Assembly (NCBI RefSeq): GCF_018860545.1
Contig: NZ_JAHKPN010000011.1
Coordinates: 248,001 to 312,000 of the forward strand
Source: Winogradskyella psychrotolerans
GTDB lineage: Bacteria > Bacteroidota > Bacteroidia > Flavobacteriales > Flavobacteriaceae
DNA length: 64,000 nt
Direction: 5' to 3'
A program made the position numbers and the translations under genes. The notes beneath the pieces were generated by a model, which saw only the letters and a program-made list of their open reading frames with translations, searched no databases and was not told where the DNA came from. Below are positions 60,121-64,000 of this stretch, in pieces. Each line of letters starts with the position of its first letter. Within the stretch, counting starts at the first letter, position 1.

Positions 60121-61623
60121 TTACCGATTTCTCCAAAAGAAAGGAGTTAATAATATGAGAACCGTAAACAATTCCAATCGACCTATAAGCATTAAAAAAG
60201 ACGCCCACCATTTTCCTAAAGGCGGTAAAGCAGCATAATTATTTACAGGTCCAAAGTCACCCAACGCAGGCCCAACATTTCCTAAACTAGATGCTGACAA
60301 TCCGACGGCAGATGTAAAATCTATTTCAAACATAGAGAATACTAATGCTCCAACGATAAATGACAACATATAAAGAATAAAAAAGCCTAGCACATTAAAT
60401 ACAATATCTTTAGATACTGATCTTCCATTATATCGTACAGGTATAATAGCATTAGGATGTAAAGCGCGTTTAAATTCCAAAAAACTGTTTTTAATTAAAA
60501 TTAATTGACGCATTACTTTTACACCACCCGAAGTACTACCAGCAGAACCACCTAAAAACATCATTCCAAAAAAGAAAACGGTTAAAAACGGGGTCCACAA
60601 CGTATAATCTGCACTAATAAAACCTGTTGTTGTTATTACCGTTAATACTTGAAATAACGCATGTCTCAATGCACTTTCTGCCTCACCTAAAACCATGGGG
60701 TGCACAATAGTTGACTGCGATATGTCTGCTCTAAAATAGATTAAAACCGCAGAAATTAGAGTAAATATAATAATGAATTTAAAGTAGAGTGTAAACTCTT
60801 CATCTTTTAAAACCTTAGAAATTTTCCCTTTAAATAAATAGTAACTCAGCACAAAATTGGTACCAGCCAAAAACATGAAGAATATAATAATATACTGTAT
60901 CGCAGGATTATCATTCCAATACGCTACACTTGCATTTTTAGTAGAAAATCCTCCGGTAGACACCGTACTTAACGCATGATTTATAGCATCGAAAAACGAC
61001 ATACCAGCAATCTGTAGTAAAATTGTTTCAGCAGCCGTATAACCCACATAAATAAGCCATAATCGTTTTGCTGTATCTGTAATTCTAGGATGTAATTTAT
61101 CGGCACTTGGTCCTGGTGCTTCAGCCGCAAATAATTGCATACCTCCTACTCCAAGTAATGGTAAAATAGCAATCGCTAAAACAATAATTCCCATACCACC
61201 AATCCAATGCGTGGTACTTCTCCAGAACAATACTCCTTCCGGAATGACTTCAATATCATTTAAAATACTAGCACCAGTCGTCGTATAACCAGAAATCGTT
61301 TCAAAAAAGGCGTCCGTAAATGAAGGAATAGCTTCCGTAGCAAGATAGGGTAAAGTTCCTGTAAGAGACATCACAATCCATCCAAAGGCCACAACAATAT
61401 AACCTTCGCGCTTATTCATTTCTTTGCGATGATCTTTTGTTCTGTACATCGCTAAGACTCCAATTAATAGTGTTACAAGACCCGCTAAAAAAAGTTGAAA
61501 TGTGACACCATCTTTATAAATAAAACTTATTAACGTCGCAATAAGCATAAAACCACCATTAAACAATAATAGCAATCCAAAAAAGTGAAAGATAATTTTA
61601 TAATTAAGTTTTATACGAGACAT
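60121..61623 (-). CDS. trkH: Trk-type potassium uptake protein, membrane subunit
   Basis: 500 residues with about ten transmembrane helices arranged in four M1-P-M2 units. Selectivity-filter-like loops are visible at SGYTTTGASIL, STVSTGGFSTKNAS, TTTGFISADYT and SSLGNVGPALGDFGP, each carrying the key glycine of a degenerate TxG filter. Family motifs such as EAPGPSADKLHPRITDTAKRLW and FFGMMFLGGSAGSTSGGVKVMRQ are present. It passes K+ through the inner membrane under control of TrkA, encoded just upstream (8 bases apart). The 52-residue gene follows on the same transcript. Confidence 0.96.
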   Translation of the reverse strand: MSRIKLNYKIIFHFFGLLLLFNGGFMLIATLISFIYKDGVTFQLFLAGLVTLLIGVLAMYRTKDHRKEMNKREGYIVVAFGWIVMSLTGTLPYLATEAIPSFTDAFFETISGYTTTGASILNDIEVIPEGVLFWRSTTHWIGGMGIIVLAIAILPLLGVGGMQLFAAEAPGPSADKLHPRITDTAKRLWLIYVGYTAAETILLQIAGMSFFDAINHALSTVSTGGFSTKNASVAYWNDNPAIQYIIIFFMFLAGTNFVLSYYLFKGKISKVLKDEEFTLYFKFIIIFTLISAVLIYFRADISQSTIVHPMVLGEAESALRHALFQVLTVITTTGFISADYTLWTPFLTVFFFGMMFLGGSAGSTSGGVKVMRQLILIKNSFLEFKRALHPNAIIPVRYNGRSVSKDIVFNVLGFFILYMLSFIVGALVFSMFEIDFTSAVGLSASSLGNVGPALGDFGPVNNYAALPPLGKWWASFLMLIGRLELFTVLILLTPFFWRNR

Positions 61624-61631
61624 AATATCTA

Positions 61632-62981
61632 TTATGAGAAAAATCGTTCTACTTCAGAAATAGATCGCGGTAAACAGCAAACCACTACCCTGTCTCCTGC
61701 TTCAATCTTAAAACTACCTAGCGGAATAGATCCTTGTCCTTCTCTTATGACACCTCCAATAATAGCAGATTTAGGAAATTTCACATCCTTTATAACCTTA
61801 TTCGTTATCTTAGATTTAGGCTTAACCACGAATTCTAAAAGTTCCGCATTCATGTTGGTTAATTTTGTCATCGCAACCACCTCGCCTTTTCTAATGTATC
61901 TAAAAATATTATTTGCCGCTAATAATTTTTTATTGATCAACGTATCAATCCCTATAGATTGCGATAATTGATAATAATCCATATTTTCAACCAAAGCAAT
62001 AGTTTTCTTCACCCCTTTTGATTTCGCCAATAAACAAGACATTATATTAGTTTCAGAATTACCTGTTACGGCAATAAAGGCATCCATATCCGAAATGTTT
62101 TCTTCATCAAGAATATCTACATTTCTACCATCACCACAGATAATTAAAGCATTAGGAATTTCTTCAGCTAAATCTTCTGCTTTACCTCTACGACTCTCTA
62201 CCAATTTAACATTAAACTTACTTGAACACAAATCTTTAGCTGTTTGAAAACCAATTTGACTTCCTCCAAGAATCATAACGTTTTTAATGAGAACTTTAAC
62301 CTTTCCTGATAATTTAAATAATTCTTCATCCCCATTTTTAGATGTTATAAAAACAACTTTATCTCCTTCTTTAAAAATAGTATCACCACGAGGTATTATA
62401 GTGTATTGTGTGCCTAAGCGTTGAATTGCAATAGGAATAAAATTCAATTCAGGATATATCTCTGCGGCTTCTTTAACTGTTTTATCTACAAAAGTTGCCG
62501 TTCTAGATAAGCGCAGACCTAACATGGTTAATGCACCTTCTTCAAACTCATAAGTATCGTTAAACCCATATTGATTTAATAATAATTCAATTTCTGAAGC
62601 CGCTAAGGATTCAGGTGAAATTAACTCATCAATTCCAAATTTCGAAAATCCAACGGTTTCTTTATTATCAATAAACTCGGTATTTGAAATACGTGCAATA
62701 GTACGTTTAGCACCTAACTGTTTTGCTAAAACGCAAGCTGTAATATTTGTAGTTTCAGAGGATGTAACGGCAATAAATAAAGCTGCAGTATCAATTCGTC
62801 CTTCTCTTAAAATGGAAATTGACGTAGCATCACCTTTAATAGTTCTAATATCCAAATGCTCGCCAGCATATGCTAAACTATCTTTTTTGGTATCTATTAA
62901 AGTAATTTCTTGAGATTCGTATGATAAAAGCTTCGCCAAATGAAATCCGACTTCACCTGCACCTGCGATAATAATTTTCAT
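61632..62981 (-). CDS. trkA: Trk potassium transport, NAD-binding peripheral subunit
   Basis: 449 residues with the duplicated layout of TrkA. RCK_N at about 1-120 starts with the nucleotide-binding motif IIIAGAGEVGFHLAKLL; RCK_C at about 140-225 is followed by a second RCK_N at about 230-350 (VMILGGSQIGFQTAKDL) and a second RCK_C to about 448 (IGGVIREGQGSIPLGSFKIEAG). It binds NAD(H)/ATP on the cytoplasmic side of the channel-like subunit TrkH and gates K+ uptake. First gene of the operon; no promoter box was identified. Confidence 0.97.
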   Translation of the reverse strand: MKIIIAGAGEVGFHLAKLLSYESQEITLIDTKKDSLAYAGEHLDIRTIKGDATSISILREGRIDTAALFIAVTSSETTNITACVLAKQLGAKRTIARISNTEFIDNKETVGFSKFGIDELISPESLAASEIELLLNQYGFNDTYEFEEGALTMLGLRLSRTATFVDKTVKEAAEIYPELNFIPIAIQRLGTQYTIIPRGDTIFKEGDKVVFITSKNGDEELFKLSGKVKVLIKNVMILGGSQIGFQTAKDLCSSKFNVKLVESRRGKAEDLAEEIPNALIICGDGRNVDILDEENISDMDAFIAVTGNSETNIMSCLLAKSKGVKKTIALVENMDYYQLSQSIGIDTLINKKLLAANNIFRYIRKGEVVAMTKLTNMNAELLEFVVKPKSKITNKVIKDVKFPKSAIIGGVIREGQGSIPLGSFKIEAGDRVVVCCLPRSISEVERFFS

Positions 62982-63036
62982 GTGTCAACATTTATTTATT
63001 TTTCAAAGGTCATACTTCGACTTCGCTTCGTATAAG

Positions 63037-63096
63037 CAAGCTGTTCGCAATTAATCATTTGATTGGCTGATAAAATCTTGAATATGCTCCCTTCAT
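63037..63096. repeat. Dispersed intergenic repeat, copy 3
   Basis: caagctgttcgcaattaatc opens it and atatgctcccttcat closes it. It aligns without net gaps to copy 2 at 15984-16043. It is preceded by tcgacttcgcttcgta, which suggests that the full element is longer than the shared part. Confidence 0.65.
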
Positions 63097-63295
63097 TGTA
63101 TTTCCCTGAAATAAGCATACAAATATACTTATAAGTTACAAGTAATAAAGAGCCTATGGGATTTAAAGTTATATACACCTAAAAAAACAAAAATTCACAA
63201 GGCTCAAAAGGCGTATATTTTTAATGCGTATAACATCACAAATTTTTATTTTTAACTTTAAATACTTCCAACTTTAACTACTTATAACTTATCCA

Positions 63296-63303
63296 TATAT
63301 TTG
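63296..63303 (+). promoter_or_regulatory. -7 box of ubiE
   Basis: TATATTTG, a perfect -7 element, lies 12 bases before the ATG at 63316. No clear -33 element. Confidence 0.5.
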
Positions 63304-63315
63304 CTAAAAATTTTT

Positions 63316-64000
63316 ATGGCGGAAAAAGTAAACCCATACAAAGACAGTGACGCATCTAAAAAGAAACAGGTTACTCAAATGTTCGATACTATTTCTAATG
63401 AATACGATGGTTTAAACCGAGTAATTTCTTTTGGAATAGATGTAAAATGGCGCAATAAGGTTGTAGAAATGGTCGCCAAAACCAAACCTGAAAATATCTT
63501 AGACATTGCTACAGGGACAGGAGATTTAGCAATTAGCTTAACCTCTACAAACGCTAAAGAAATTATTGGTTTAGATATTAGCGATGGGATGTTAGAGGTT
63601 GGTCGAAAAAAAATTAACTCTAAAAACTTAGACGGCATTATTTCAATGGTGATTGGAGATTCTGAAGATTTACCTTTTGAAGACAACACTTTTGACGCTA
63701 TCACCGTAGCCTTTGGAGTCCGAAATTTTGAGCATTTAGAAAAAGGACTTGCCGAAATTTTACGAGTGCTAAAACCAAATGGTATTTTTGTTATTCTTGA
63801 AACCTCCGTTCCTACAAATCCTATTTATAAAGCGGGTTATAACGTGCATACCAAACTGATTATGCCAACCATAGGAAAGCTCTTTTCTAAAGATAAAGTG
63901 GCTTATAATTATTTGAGCGAATCAGCTTCTTTGTTTCCTTATGGAGAAGCGTTAAACAATATTTTAAGAAAAATTGGGTTTATTAATGTCATAGACCTGC
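63316..64000 (+). CDS. ubiE: Demethylmenaquinone methyltransferase (3' end outside window)
   Basis: The frame starts at the ATG at 63316 ([20 protein letters not shown]) and runs off the right edge after 228 residues; the family length is about 240-250. The UbiE signatures are [82 protein letters not shown] and LPYG-like [13 protein letters not shown]. It uses SAM to methylate demethylmenaquinone in the final step of menaquinone synthesis, supplying the quinone reduced by Nqr. Divergent from trkA. Confidence 0.95.
   Translation, partial: MAEKVNPYKDSDASKKKQVTQMFDTISNEYDGLNRVISFGIDVKWRNKVVEMVAKTKPENILDIATGTGDLAISLTSTNAKEIIGLDISDGMLEVGRKKINSKNLDGIISMVIGDSEDLPFEDNTFDAITVAFGVRNFEHLEKGLAEILRVLKPNGIFVILETSVPTNPIYKAGYNVHTKLIMPTIGKLFSKDKVAYNYLSESASLFPYGEALNNILRKIGFINVIDL

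Larger units (their letters stand above)
62982..63315. other. Intergenic region between trkA and ubiE
   Basis: 334 bases between divergent genes. It holds copy 3 of the dispersed repeat (63037-63096) and the ubiE -7 box (63296-63303). A 60-codon frame on the minus strand has no protein-like features. Confidence 0.5.

Noticed and set aside
62996..63178. 60-codon minus-strand frame next to trkA
   Set aside because: It covers the dispersed repeat copy 3 and has no domain, signal or membrane logic.
63375..63704. 109-codon minus-strand frame opposite ubiE
   Set aside because: Antisense to a clear ubiE reading with all family motifs; a shadow.

Overview
The window looks like chromosomal DNA of a marine-type member of the Flavobacteriaceae (Bacteroidota). 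The signs are low GC, promoters of the TTG-N17..23-TAnnTTTG type instead of sigma70 boxes with Shine-Dalgarno sites, secreted proteins ending in type IX secretion (T9SS) sorting domains, a T9SS plug protein, families typical of flavobacteria (DUF6090, DUF4846, DUF6029, Omp28) and a complete Na+-translocating NADH:quinone reductase. I saw no rRNA, tRNA, CRISPR array, transposase or phage gene.

Layout. 1-9.9 kb: housekeeping and small accessory genes. These are two exported proteins with a carboxypeptidase-regulatory-like domain, PepE, a frameshifted GNAT acetyltransferase, an ankyrin protein, GpmI, a HAD phosphatase, a CoA-transferase, Map, a DUF3050 protein, a GxxExxY protein bracketed by inverted arrays of decamer repeats, a methyltransferase and a DUF423 protein. 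10.2-25.2 kb: two paralogous regulatory modules. Each has a large periplasmic beta-propeller histidine kinase and a LytTR response regulator, and lies next to secreted T9SS cargo (a 25-repeat leucine-rich protein and a LamG/beta-helix protein). The cargo genes share a promoter architecture that looks like LytTR operators. 25.3-27.6 kb: ApbE (flavin transferase), a small protein often mislabelled NqrF, and a DUF4846 protein. 27.6-37.8 kb: a NarL/LuxR regulator and its propeller kinase, then a divergent operon (DUF2306, exported RidA, NTF2-like, DUF885 peptidase-like, DUF418, DUF6090, cupin). A 20-bp palindrome lies 18-20 bp upstream of the -7 boxes of regulator and kinase, and the divergent operon shares the second copy. 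37.9-39.8 kb: PAS histidine kinase plus single-domain receiver. 40-46.1 kb: nqrABCDEF. 46.3-58.4 kb: T9SS plug protein, ApaG, PruA, a secreted alpha/beta-hydrolase, Omp28, TlpA-like thioredoxin, DUF6029 barrel, RsmG, fatty acid desaturase, aspartate aminotransferase. 58.6-63 kb: small membrane-anchored proteins and a trkA-trkH potassium uptake operon with a previously easy-to-miss 52-residue membrane protein. The window ends inside ubiE.

How it fits together. NqrA-F pumps Na+ using covalent FMN on NqrB and NqrC, and ApbE attaches it. TrkAH imports K+. UbiE completes the quinone that Nqr reduces. Three propeller sensors (two LytTR, one NarL) probably read extracellular cues and drive neighbouring secreted or membrane gene sets. 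The most promising undescribed systems are the propeller-kinase/LytTR/T9SS-cargo modules with their conserved cis code, and the NarL-operator accessory operon.
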